Below the pieces are notes generated by a model that did not search any database, was not told where the DNA came from, and worked only from the letters and a program-made list of their open reading frames with translations. A DNA stretch of 13,330 nucleotides from positions 1 to 13,330 of the forward strand of contig PWOD01000216.1 in the NCBI GenBank assembly GCA_003557545.1, in the 5' to 3' direction. Position numbers and translations under genes: made by a program. The stretch is from a bacterium. GTDB lineage: Bacteria > T1Sed10-126. Position 1 is the first letter of the stretch. Every line of letters starts with the position of its first letter. Below, in pieces: positions 1-7,800 of the stretch.

Positions 1-758
1 GGATGGGTGGCGACTGCGGTGATCGATATTGCCCCGTTTTTTTTGAGATTTTCTGCAGCTGTTACCAGTGTGCCGCCGGTATCTATCATGTCGTCAACCA
101 GGATAGCATGTTTATCACGAACGTCGCCAATTACATTTACAACCTCGGTTTTATTCGGTTCAGGACGTCTTTTATCGATGATAGCCAGCTCAAAGTTTAA
201 GCGTTTAGCCAGGGCTCGTGAACGGTTGGCTGCACCGGCATCAGGACTGACAATTACTGAGTTACTCATGTCGAATTTGTTTTCCAGGCAGTTGATCAGG
301 ATTGGTGCCGAGTAGAGGTGGTCCACCGGAATATCGAAAAACCCCTGGATCTGGTCGGCATGGAGATGCAGGGTTAATACTCTGTCAGCCCCAGCTTTTT
401 CCAGCAGGTTGGCGACCAGTTTGGCTGAAATGGGAACCCGGGGCCGATCTTTTCGATCCTGTCGGGCATAGCCGAAATAGGGAATTATTGCTGTTATGCG
501 TGCGGCAGAAGCACGCCGGGCTGCATCGATCATAAGCAATAATTCCATCAAATGATCGTTGACCGGAGCGCAGGTCGACTGGAGTAAAAACAGGTCAAGC
601 CCACGGATTGTCTGGTCAAATTTTACACGTATCTCACCATCGGCGAACCGGTCGATATTAACTTTACCCGGGGTCGAATCAAGTTTATCTGCCAGTCGGC
701 TGGCAAGCTGTGGATTGGAACTTCCGGCAAAAATATTAAAATCTCTAAATCTACTCAC
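1..758 (-). CDS. prs: Ribose-phosphate pyrophosphokinase (PRPP synthetase), N-terminal 252 codons, cut by window edge
   Basis: Makes PRPP from ribose 5-phosphate and ATP in the cytoplasm, feeding purine, pyrimidine, NAD, His and Trp synthesis. Read on the minus strand from a GTG start at 758-756; the frame stays open to base 1, so roughly the last 60 residues expected for this ~315-residue family lie outside the window. Visible family signatures are FADGEI (residues 38-43), PYFGYARQDRK (93-103) with the catalytic-flap region just after it, LHLHADQIQGFFDIP (130-144), SPDAGA (171-176), and the PRPP-binding loop VDDMIDTGGT (221-230). The GTG start is chosen because a GAGGAG ribosome site (775-770) lies 11 bases upstream, inside the end of glmU, and because the protein starts at the normal family position. 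The start shares one base with the glmU stop (TAGTG), which implies translational coupling. An ATG-only gene search would miss this gene. Identity is near certain. Confidence 0.96.
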   Translation of the reverse strand, partial: MSRFRDFNIFAGSSNPQLASRLADKLDSTPGKVNIDRFADGEIRVKFDQTIRGLDLFLLQSTCAPVNDHLMELLLMIDAARRASAARITAIIPYFGYARQDRKDRPRVPISAKLVANLLEKAGADRVLTLHLHADQIQGFFDIPVDHLYSAPILINCLENKFDMSNSVIVSPDAGAANRSRALAKRLNFELAIIDKRRPEPNKTEVVNVIGDVRDKHAILVDDMIDTGGTLVTAAENLKKNGAISITAVATH

Positions 759-2155
759 TATTGATCAGTCTCCTCTTGTTTACGTGGTTTCCAGTGTTCC
801 TTTACCCAGTTTTGTTTGATCTCCTGCCGGGGTCTGGTAAGTCCTAATGAATCGGCAGGAATATCGCTGGTAATAGTTGACCCGGCTCCCAGCATAGCAC
901 CGGATTGTATGTTAAGTGGGGCGACAAGTTCACAGTTGCTGCCGACAAATACATTGTCGCCGATTGTAGTCCTGTGTTTTTTATATCCATCATAGTTGCA
1001 GGTAATGGTCCCCGCTCCGATATTTACGTTCTCTCCCAGGATCGCATCACCGATATAAGAAAGGTGAGAAACGTTGGTATTGTTGCCGATTCGGGACATT
1101 TTTATTTCAACAAAATTACCCAGTCTAACATCGTTTCCAGTACTTGTCCCCGGTCTGATATGGCAGTAGGGACCGACCCGCACCCGGTTTCCCAGCCGGG
1201 CATCTGTTATTTGTGAGCTGATTATTGTCGACTGTTCACCAATAGTTGAGTTTTCAATCCTGCTGGGACCAGTTATTCGGGTACCGGAACCAATAGTTGT
1301 TTCTCCTACCAGAGTGACCGAGTTTTCTAAAACAATATCCTGGCCCCAATTAACCCAGGGACCGGCTTTGAATAACGCTGGATCGTGGAGCGTCACTCCC
1401 TGGTTAAGCAGCTGTTTCCTCAGCTGTTTGTACCAGCTTTGTTCAAATTCAATCAGCTGGGCGCGGCGGTTGATTCCTGTGATTTCCCAGGTGTCAGATA
1501 TTTTCTCCGGGAGGACGATACCGCTGTCTCTGTTTAGCAGCTCAATAATATCAGTCAGGTAATATTCTTCAGCCTGGTTGTCGGCAGAAATGAGGGGAAG
1601 ATATTTTCGCAAAACCGCGGCTGTGCAGCAGATAACCCCGGTGTTGATTTCCTTTATTTCCCGCTGGCTGGCGCTGGCCTCCCGGTGTTCGATGATTTTA
1701 GCCACTCGGTTGTTTTCTCGAACGATTCGACCATAACCGGCAGGATCAGGAAGAGTGGCTGTTAATAGAACCATGTCGGCCTGCTCCTTGCGAAATCTCG
1801 CGAGGATTTTTTGATAGGTGGCCGGTCGTATTCCGGGGATGTCCCCATAGGTTATCAGAACAATAGATTCATCGGGAATTTCCGCAGTTTCCAGGGCAAT
1901 TCTTACAGCGTCCCCGGTCCCTCGCTGGACCGGCTGTTCAACCGGTTGAGTTTCCGGTGAAAGCAGTGGTTTGACGATCTCCTGTCCATGTCCCACGACA
2001 GCGATAGCATTTTCGATGCCGGCATGGTCAAGGCCTCGTTCTACATGGGTGATCAATGGTTCGCCAAAACAACGGTGGCAGACCTTGGGCAGCCGGGAGT
2101 TCATCCGGGTACCCTGACCGGCGGCAAGAATTATTGCTGTGCAGAATTGCTCCAT
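758..2155 (-). CDS. glmU: Bifunctional UDP-N-acetylglucosamine pyrophosphorylase / glucosamine-1-phosphate N-acetyltransferase
   Basis: Cytoplasmic enzyme that acetylates glucosamine 1-phosphate and then couples GlcNAc-1-P to UTP, giving UDP-GlcNAc for peptidoglycan and, in diderms, lipopolysaccharide. The 465-residue length fits the family. The N-terminal nucleotidyltransferase half shows LAAGQGTRM (10-18) with the LPK lysine at 24, a QRGTGDAV loop, TYGDIP carrying the metal-binding Asp, GYGRIV and EINTGV. The C-terminal left-handed beta-helix shows hexapeptide repeats, RPGT, GNFVEIK, the HLSYIGD motif with the acetyltransferase His, and NIGAGTITCNYDG. The frame could begin at a GTG at 2170, but the ATG at 2155 is preferred: GAGG at 2168-2165 lies 9 bases before it, and the Rossmann strand then starts at the usual place. 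It lies directly upstream of prs, an arrangement known from Bacilli and Clostridia. A candidate promoter is at 2212-2240. Confidence 0.97.
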   Translation of the reverse strand: MEQFCTAIILAAGQGTRMNSRLPKVCHRCFGEPLITHVERGLDHAGIENAIAVVGHGQEIVKPLLSPETQPVEQPVQRGTGDAVRIALETAEIPDESIVLITYGDIPGIRPATYQKILARFRKEQADMVLLTATLPDPAGYGRIVRENNRVAKIIEHREASASQREIKEINTGVICCTAAVLRKYLPLISADNQAEEYYLTDIIELLNRDSGIVLPEKISDTWEITGINRRAQLIEFEQSWYKQLRKQLLNQGVTLHDPALFKAGPWVNWGQDIVLENSVTLVGETTIGSGTRITGPSRIENSTIGEQSTIISSQITDARLGNRVRVGPYCHIRPGTSTGNDVRLGNFVEIKMSRIGNNTNVSHLSYIGDAILGENVNIGAGTITCNYDGYKKHRTTIGDNVFVGSNCELVAPLNIQSGAMLGAGSTITSDIPADSLGLTRPRQEIKQNWVKEHWKPRKQEETDQ

Positions 2156-2211
2156 TGGTTGAAACCTCACTTGTTTCTGTTTGATCGCACTGTAATCTTC
2201 GCAAGTGAGAG

Positions 2212-2240
2212 ATTCTACAATATTTTAAGGATAAATTCAC
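2212..2240 (-). promoter_or_regulatory. Candidate sigma-A-type promoter for glmU-prs
   Basis: Read on the minus strand, GTGAAT (2240-2235) is separated by 17 bases from TAGAAT (2217-2212). The -10 box matches the consensus at five of six positions, and the -35 box is weaker. It would start transcription about 50 bases before the glmU ATG. This is motif matching by eye only. Confidence 0.4.
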
Positions 2241-2274
2241 CCTTTATCGGCAAAATATAGCCGTAAAACAGCAA

Positions 2275-2305
2275 AAATCTAAAAAAAATCGGTTTTTTTA
2301 GATTT
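2275..2305 (-). terminator. A/T-only inverted repeat, possible terminator of the beta-barrel protein gene
   Basis: A perfect 13-bp inverted repeat (AAATCTAAAAAAA at 2275-2287 and its complement at 2293-2305) flanks a 5-base loop. Read on the minus strand, it begins about 43 bases after the stop of the upstream beta-barrel gene, and the T-rich right arm is followed by more T. That fits an intrinsic terminator, although the stem contains only one G-C pair and would be weak. Because it sits about 35 bases upstream of the candidate glmU promoter, it could instead be a protein-binding site. Confidence 0.5.
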
Positions 2306-2348
2306 ATCCCGTAGCAATAGGACCGCTATCCAGTTTAATTACAGCCGT

Positions 2349-2975
2349 TTAGAACCGTCCGAGAACTCCGAAATTGATTGAGCTTACGTCATAGTCGTCA
2401 TCGATATCATCATCATCGCTGTCGACATCGACATTGCCCTCCCAGTTGTAATCGAGGAACAGAGCGGTCACCGGATTGACATGATACTGGAAGCCAAAGC
2501 CAATAGCCGGCCCGGTATGGTCGTCTGTCCAATCTAAGTCCGTACTTACGTCGGTATATTCATGGTCGATGGAAAAGTGGGTAATTCCAGCCCGTGCGTA
2601 AAATGTCCAGCGTTCTGCCTGGTCCAGGGGAGCGTCAAATCGGCCGAAAACCCCGAGATAGTAGTTAAGATCGGAGTCCAGTTCGATAGTACCGTCGCTG
2701 ACTGAATCGTCTCCGGCAAAAGCAATCGAACCCTCAACCGACCAGGGGGAGTTGAAGGTATAGCCTCCGGTAAGTTTTAGTCCACCCATGGTCAGAGTCT
2801 CTTCTCCACTGTCCAGGTCGACATCAAAACTGAATCCTGTCAGAGCGACACTACCGTAAAAGGGGTTGACCTGGGACAGTCGGTGGGGACGTCCAAAGGC
2901 AGCGGCAGGCACTGAATTGACCAGTACGAAAGTAGTCAGCAAACAGGTTAATAACAACAGCTTAAGAAAACGCAT
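2349..2975 (-). CDS. Small exported outer-membrane beta-barrel (porin/OmpA-like barrel) family protein
   Basis: 208 residues. It begins with a signal peptide (MRFLKLLLL, a hydrophobic stretch, then PAAAFG around residues 22-27). The rest is rich in alternating hydrophobic/polar strands with glycine and aromatic residues (FYGSVALTGFSF, LKLTGGYTF, WSVEGSIAF, YYLGVFGRF, WTFYARAGIT, AIGFGFQYHV, ALFLDYNWEG) and ends in GVLGRF. A C-terminal aromatic residue after a strand is the usual signal for outer-membrane insertion. This fits an 8-stranded barrel, but the ligand or role is unknown. A very acidic run near residues 184-199 (about 11 Asp) would be an extracellular loop or turn, possibly cation-binding or a salt adaptation. 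ATG at 2975 is preferred over GTG at 2984 because AGGTGA (2986-2981) is a well-placed ribosome site for it. It is transcribed divergently from glnA. Confidence 0.8.
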   Translation of the reverse strand: MRFLKLLLLTCLLTTFVLVNSVPAAAFGRPHRLSQVNPFYGSVALTGFSFDVDLDSGEETLTMGGLKLTGGYTFNSPWSVEGSIAFAGDDSVSDGTIELDSDLNYYLGVFGRFDAPLDQAERWTFYARAGITHFSIDHEYTDVSTDLDWTDDHTGPAIGFGFQYHVNPVTALFLDYNWEGNVDVDSDDDDIDDDYDVSSINFGVLGRF

Positions 2976-3023
2976 AATACTCACCTCATCAAAAATTTTT
3001 ACTGCTAAATTTCAGACTATCAG

Positions 3024-3052
3024 ATTTTATTGATAAGTTTAAGTTATAACAA
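3024..3052 (-). promoter_or_regulatory. Candidate promoter for the beta-barrel protein gene
   Basis: On the minus strand, TTGTTA (3052-3047) and TAAAAT (3029-3024) are separated by exactly 17 bases, a good match to the housekeeping sigma consensus. The predicted transcript starts near 3017, about 40 bases upstream of the ATG at 2975. No experimental support is available from sequence alone. Confidence 0.5.
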
Positions 3053-3300
3053 CGTAATTAAATTATTTGAGCAATTAAAAAAAGTTTTATCAAAAAAATA
3101 AAAGGTTGAAAGCAGCGGGGCAGATGAGCTGGCTGTCCCTGCAATTTACTGCCTGAAAATAATATAGCATAGTGGGTGAGGAAAATCGAGAAAATAGTTA
3201 TGAGCCACTGACCTTCAGGAAATTAAATCGATTTTTTGCTGGATAAATGGAGGAAAATCAAACTCAGTCTAAAAAATTTTTAAAAAACCTCAAAAAGTTC
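3053..3300. other. AT-rich intergenic stretch with a GC-richer hairpin island; no supported gene
   Basis: This is the middle of the 446-bp divergent region between the beta-barrel gene and glnA. Most of it is AT-rich with poly-A/T runs. The stretch at about 3103-3175 is clearly GC-richer and can form a hairpin: GGGGCAG (3117-3123) with CTGTCCC (3133-3139), one G-T pair and a 9-base loop, extended by GCA/TGC across a 2-base bulge. No T-run follows, so it is not an obvious terminator. I see no reading frame with a ribosome site here and no riboswitch consensus that I recognise. Confidence 0.4.
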
Positions 3301-3329
3301 TTTACAAACCATAATGGATGTATGATAAT
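3301..3329 (+). promoter_or_regulatory. Candidate sigma-A-type promoter for glnA-gltB
   Basis: TTTACA (3301-3306), a 17-base spacer, then GATAAT (3324-3329), each one mismatch from consensus. A TATG just overlapping the -10 may strengthen it. Transcription would start near 3336, giving a leader of about 85 bases before the glnA ATG. No GlnR/TnrA-type TGTNA-N7-TNACA box was found nearby. Confidence 0.6.
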
Positions 3330-3347
3330 AAAAAACATTAAAAAAAG

Positions 3348-3361
3348 AACGAACGTTCATT
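3348..3361. promoter_or_regulatory. Palindromic operator-like site in the glnA leader
   Basis: AACGAACGTTCATT is an imperfect palindrome with a perfect 8-base core GAACGTTC (3351-3358) and matching AA/TT flanks across one mismatched pair. It lies about 12-25 bases after the predicted transcription start of glnA, where a bound protein would block transcription. GAACGTTC-type palindromes are typical of TetR-family operators, but no regulator gene is in the window, so the binding protein is unknown. Confidence 0.45.
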
Positions 3362-3421
3362 TATTGTTAGATTAAATCGTCAATTAAGAGTTTTTAAATT
3401 ATTTTATTGGAGGTTTTAAAG

Positions 3422-4753
3422 ATGGACAAGCAGGATGTTTTGAGACAGATAGAGGAGAAAAAGGTAAAGTTTATTAGATTGTGGTTTTCAGACCTGGCCG
3501 GTAACCTCAAGGGGTTTATGGTTCCCAAAGCTGAGATGATAAAGGGGTTTGACGATGGGTTTGGTTTTGATGGATCATCTATCGAGGGTTTTTCGCGGAT
3601 ACAGGAAAGTGATATGATTGCCCTGCCTGATCCTGATACGTTTAAAATTCTTCCCTGGGAAAACGGCAATTCAGAGGTCGCCCCGGTTGGAATGATTTTT
3701 TGTGATGTGCATGATCATGAGGGTAATCCTTATGGGATCGATCCCCGCTATATTTTAAAACAGGCCCTGAAAAAATCTCAGGAGCTTGGTTTTGATGAAT
3801 GTTTTGTTGGACCGGAGATGGAGTTTTTCTACTTTGAGTCGCCGGAAGATACCAAGGTTATCGATCATGGAGGATATTTTGATCTGACCGCTCTGAATCT
3901 GCCGAACGATCTGCGCAAGCAGACAATTGAAGCTCTTGGTCGAATGGGGATTGAAGTTCCTTATTCACATCATGAGGTTGCTCCCAGTCAGCATGAAATA
4001 AATCTTCATCATGAAGCGGCTTTAAAGATGGCCGATATCACGATTATTTATCGTTATGTTGTTAAGGAGGTAGCAAATCGGAATGGTGTTTATGCAACCT
4101 TTATGCCTAAACCCTTAGAAACTGAAAATGGTTCTGGTATGCATGTTCATCTGTCGTTGTTTAAAGATGGGAAAAATGCCTTTTTCAAAAAAGGTGAAAA
4201 GTTTCACCTGTCCCCAGTCGGACGTCAGTTTATCGCCGGCCTTTTAAAACATGCCCGGGAGATAACTGCTGTAACAAACCAGTGGCCCAACTCCTACAAA
4301 CGGTTAGTGCCCGGTTATGAAGCCCCTGTTTATCTGTCCTGGGGACAGCGTAACCGCTCGGCTCTGATTAGAGTGCCGGCCAACCGGAACGGTGAGGAAA
4401 ATGCTACCCGGATGGAGTTGCGTTCGCCAGATCCAGCGGCTAATCCTTATCTGACCTTTGCTGTCATGCTGCGGGCCGGATTAAAGGGTATCGAGGAGGG
4501 TTATGAGCTCAGTCCCCCGACAACTGACAACATCTATGAGATGGATCTTTATGAACGTCAGCAGGCCGGGATAGATTCGCTGCCTGGAAGCCTGGGCGAA
4601 GCTATTTACCATTTTGAAAACAGTGAGTTGATGAAGGATACCTTTGGCGAAGAGGCTTTTCAGAACTATATTCGTGAGAAACGCTATGTCTGGGATAAAT
4701 ATCGCCGTCATGTTTCACAGTATGAACTGAGTGAATATCTCCCGGTACTTTAA
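3422..4753 (+). CDS. glnA: Glutamine synthetase, type I-alpha
   Basis: ATP-dependent cytoplasmic ligation of ammonium to glutamate giving glutamine; the family works as a dodecamer. The 443 residues match the I-alpha (Gram-positive/archaeal) length. Visible motifs are the N-terminal beta-grasp start with WFSDLAGNLKG, DGSSIEGFSRIQESDM (the Arg after SIEGF is the feedback-inhibition Arg position in B. subtilis GS), the metal-site GPEMEFF, the NGSGMHVHLS loop, the PNSYKRLVPGYEAP glutamate-binding signature, NRSALIRVPA, and the RMELRSPDPAANPYL segment. The adenylylation motif of beta-type enzymes (NLYDLP) is replaced by NIYEMD, so covalent control by adenylylation is not expected. The ATG at 3422 is chosen because GGAGG (3409-3413) lies 8 bases upstream; an upstream in-frame TTG at 3407 overlaps that ribosome site. 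Followed after 76 bases by the gltB-like gene with no clear terminator, so probably co-transcribed. Confidence 0.97.
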   Translation: MDKQDVLRQIEEKKVKFIRLWFSDLAGNLKGFMVPKAEMIKGFDDGFGFDGSSIEGFSRIQESDMIALPDPDTFKILPWENGNSEVAPVGMIFCDVHDHEGNPYGIDPRYILKQALKKSQELGFDECFVGPEMEFFYFESPEDTKVIDHGGYFDLTALNLPNDLRKQTIEALGRMGIEVPYSHHEVAPSQHEINLHHEAALKMADITIIYRYVVKEVANRNGVYATFMPKPLETENGSGMHVHLSLFKDGKNAFFKKGEKFHLSPVGRQFIAGLLKHAREITAVTNQWPNSYKRLVPGYEAPVYLSWGQRNRSALIRVPANRNGEENATRMELRSPDPAANPYLTFAVMLRAGLKGIEEGYELSPPTTDNIYEMDLYERQQAGIDSLPGSLGEAIYHFENSELMKDTFGEEAFQNYIREKRYVWDKYRRHVSQYELSEYLPVL

Positions 4754-4791
4754 TCGGATTAATTTTTCCGGCTCGGCCCGGATTGATGGTT

Positions 4792-4803
4792 AATTGATCA
4801 ATT
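4792..4803. repeat. Perfect 12-base palindrome in the glnA-gltB spacer
   Basis: AATTGATCAATT reads the same on both strands and sits 11 bases before the AAGGAG ribosome site of the glutamate synthase gene. It could be a weak operator or chance in an AT-rich spacer. A short 5-bp GC hairpin (TCCGG 4767-4771 with CCGGA 4778-4782) also occurs in this spacer but has no following T-run, so it does not look like a terminator. Confidence 0.3.
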
Positions 4804-4829
4804 TAGCTATTTTCAAGGAGAATCTGCTG

Positions 4830-7800
4830 ATGAGTAAAATTCTGCACAGGAACAGTCGGACAATTGAGGAACGGGATGCCTGTGGGTTGGTCGCCAGATT
4901 TCGTAAACAGAATCTTGGTGGTGCCGGGGGGACCTACGGTGTCCTGCGTCGAACGCTCGAGAGTATGTCCAAACTGCAACAGCGGGGTGGAACGGTTCAG
5001 ACTGACTGGGGCACTGATGGTGATGGTGCCGGTGTTTTGACCGATATTCCCATCTATATCTGTCGTGATGACCTGCTCTGGAACGGTTTGAATGGGGCTC
5101 TGGCAGAGAGCCTGGCCCTGGGCCATTTTTTTCTTACACCGGGGAGCGAACCGGGTGTCATAGAGGCGATAAAGCAGATTCTTCAGGAACAGGAGCTGGA
5201 AGTTCTTTACCATCGTCCGGTTCCGGTCCGACCGGAGCACCTGGGCCCCGCAGCACGGGATCGTGAGCCGGATATAATTCGGGTTGGAATACTGGTCAAA
5301 AAGTCTTCCGACATTAGCCACCAGCTATTTGCTGCCCGGGTGGAGATAGACCGACGATTGGAGGATGTACATGTTGTCAGTTTAAGTCGTAACTCCCTGG
5401 TTTATAAGGTTATGGGGACCGGTAAAACGTTGCATCAATATTACCCGGAGCTGCATAACTCACGCTATAAAACCTCCCTGGCTATTGGACATATCAGAAT
5501 GAGTACCAATACCGAACCGGATTTTCGGCTGGCTCATCCCTATGGCGCAATGGTTCACAACGGGGAGATCAACACGATAGATAGATTGATCAGCCGCGCT
5601 CAAGAGTTGAAGATTCCGCTGCCTGAAGATCCCAGTGATACTATGGTTGTGGATCGTATTCTGGAGTATTTGATCTCTGAAACCGGCTGTTCTCTGGCTA
5701 CTGCCTACCGGATGGTTTTTCCACTGGTTGATGCTGAGATAAAGGCTTTACCGGAGGAGGAAATGAAAATCCAGAGCCGTTTGAAGGTTCCGTTTGGTAA
5801 TCTTGGCCAGGGGCCTGCAGGAATAATCGCCCGCCATGGTGACGAGGCGATTATCGGTTCTGATGCTCTGGCTCTTCGGCCGGTCTGGTTTGGTGAGACA
5901 GAAAAGGAGTATTATGCTACCAGTGAACGGGGTGCAATCGGATTCAATGATAATCGCCGTTCGCCTCGCCCACTGGCGGGTGGTGAGTTTGTTTTACTCG
6001 ACCTGGATGGTTCTCGGATGGTCCCCCGGGAACAGTTGATTCATACTTACCGGCGGGATATTGAAAAGATTTTCCCCGGTCGGGCCAAAGAACCTCCCCG
6101 TAGTTACCAAAAATTTCCCCTGCCTCGAATCGGTGTAAAGGAGACTCTGGCCGGGGATGAGTGCTATAGAAGGGCTCTGGGGTTCAGTCGTGAAGATGAG
6201 CAAAATCTCCGGCAGATGGCGAAAACCGGCTCGGAACCCCTGGGAGCGGTTGGATATTCCACCGGGGCTTTGGCTGCGATTAAAGATAGTGAGAGAATGC
6301 TGGCAGATTATTGTCATGAGCGGGTTGCAGTAATTACCAATCCCGCCCTTGATTCTGAACGGGAATATCGACCTTTTAGCCTTAATGTTAGGTTTGGCGA
6401 CCGGGGAGGATTTATGCGTCCCCGAGTTAATCCCTGTTGGGAGTTTCCCTCGCCGATAGTTTTTTCCTCGCAGATCTCTCGATTGCTGGAAGAACTGCGT
6501 GCGGAAGGGGTTCCGGTGAACCGGATCTTTATCGGCCGTGAACCGGGTGAAACTCAGGATGAAGCTCTGGAAAGGATTACCGGCGAGTTGACTGGTGGTA
6601 CCGGGTTTCGTGTGGTCTATCTGCAGGATGGTGAAATTCTTACCGGTGGCCGCGGTCTGCTTGATCCGGTGCTGGTTATGGCCGCCGTCAATCGGCAGTT
6701 GGCCATCGCTGGCGAAGCCGATAATACGGCGATAATTTTGGAATCAAGACGGCTGAGAAACCTGCATGATTTGATGGTTGTATACGGACTGGGGGCGGAG
6801 CTGATAATTCCCGTAACAATTGAAAGGTTTATCCTCTCCAGCTCTTTTTCAGATCGTTCGGATCTGACCCCTGAAAACTGCTTGTATAATCTTCTGAAAG
6901 CTTTGAAAACCGGGATGAAAAAGGTCATATCGACCATGGGTATCCATGAACTTGAAGGGTATGGCAGAGTCTTTTGTTCGCTGGGGTTAAACCGTGAACT
7001 GGAAGATCTTCTCGGGGTGGACGGATATCTTGGCTCGGCGGATCGAGGTTTCTCACTTGAGCGACTTGAAGAGATTGAGCAACAGCGGGAACAGAGCTAT
7101 AATCAGCAGCAGAAACCGTCAACCAAACCAACTGTTCGCTGGACCCCGGAGCTGCGTAAAGCACTTGATGGAGTAGCGGCCGGCGAGCTTGATTACAGTC
7201 AATATGAGGAGAGTTTAAACAGGACAAGGGAAAGATCCCCCCTGACGGTTAGTGATTATTTTAAACTGCCTGATGATTCCGCCAGTTCGCTCTCAGCCGA
7301 TAATGTGAAACTGGACATTGACGGTAGTGCTGCACCAATATTTTTTGCTGCTATGTCCTATGGTTCGACTAATGTGGTACCTTTTACTGCTTATGCCGAA
7401 GCGGGACGGCAACTGCAGATACTGGTGATTAACGGAGAGGGGGGAGAACCGGAATATTTACGGCAGCAACCGCCCCCCCTGCGGGCTCAGCAGCTTGCTT
7501 CAGGACGGTTTGGAGTCGACACTGACCTGCTGGCTTCAGCAACTGAAATTCAAATTAAAGTAGGTCAGGGGGCTAAACCGGGCGAAGGTGGTCTGCTCAA
7601 GGCGGCCAAGGTAACTCCCCATATTGCAGAGACTCGCCGTACTCCGGCCCATATTGATTTAATCAGTCCGGCTAATAATCATGATTTTTACAGTATTGAG
7701 GATCTGATTCCCACCGTGATAAATGAGCTGCGGGCGGTTAATCCTCGGGTCAGGGTTGATATTAAACTACCGGCTATTCCAAATCTTGCACCCATTGTGA

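Noticed and set aside
1-819. Three plus-strand reading frames over the left end
   Set aside because: They are antisense to prs, whose family motifs are continuous on the minus strand from a GTG start.
3247-3375. A 42-codon plus-strand reading frame beginning MEENQTQSKK in the glnA upstream region
   Set aside because: It has no ribosome binding site, is composed of poly-A/T runs, and contains the predicted glnA promoter and the palindrome, so it is probably chance.
3361-3385. Possible GlnR/TnrA box (TGTTAGATTAAATCGTCA) in the glnA leader
   Set aside because: The right half does not match TNACA at the required spacing, so it is not a supported GlnR site.
4767-4782. GC hairpin between glnA and gltB as a terminator
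   Set aside because: It has only 5 bp, and no T-run follows on the plus strand; co-transcription of glnA and gltB remains more likely.
4803-5321. 172-residue minus-strand reading frame opposite gltB
   Set aside because: It lies wholly antisense to the well-supported glutamate synthase amidotransferase domain and shows no recognisable motif; a shadow of the real gene.
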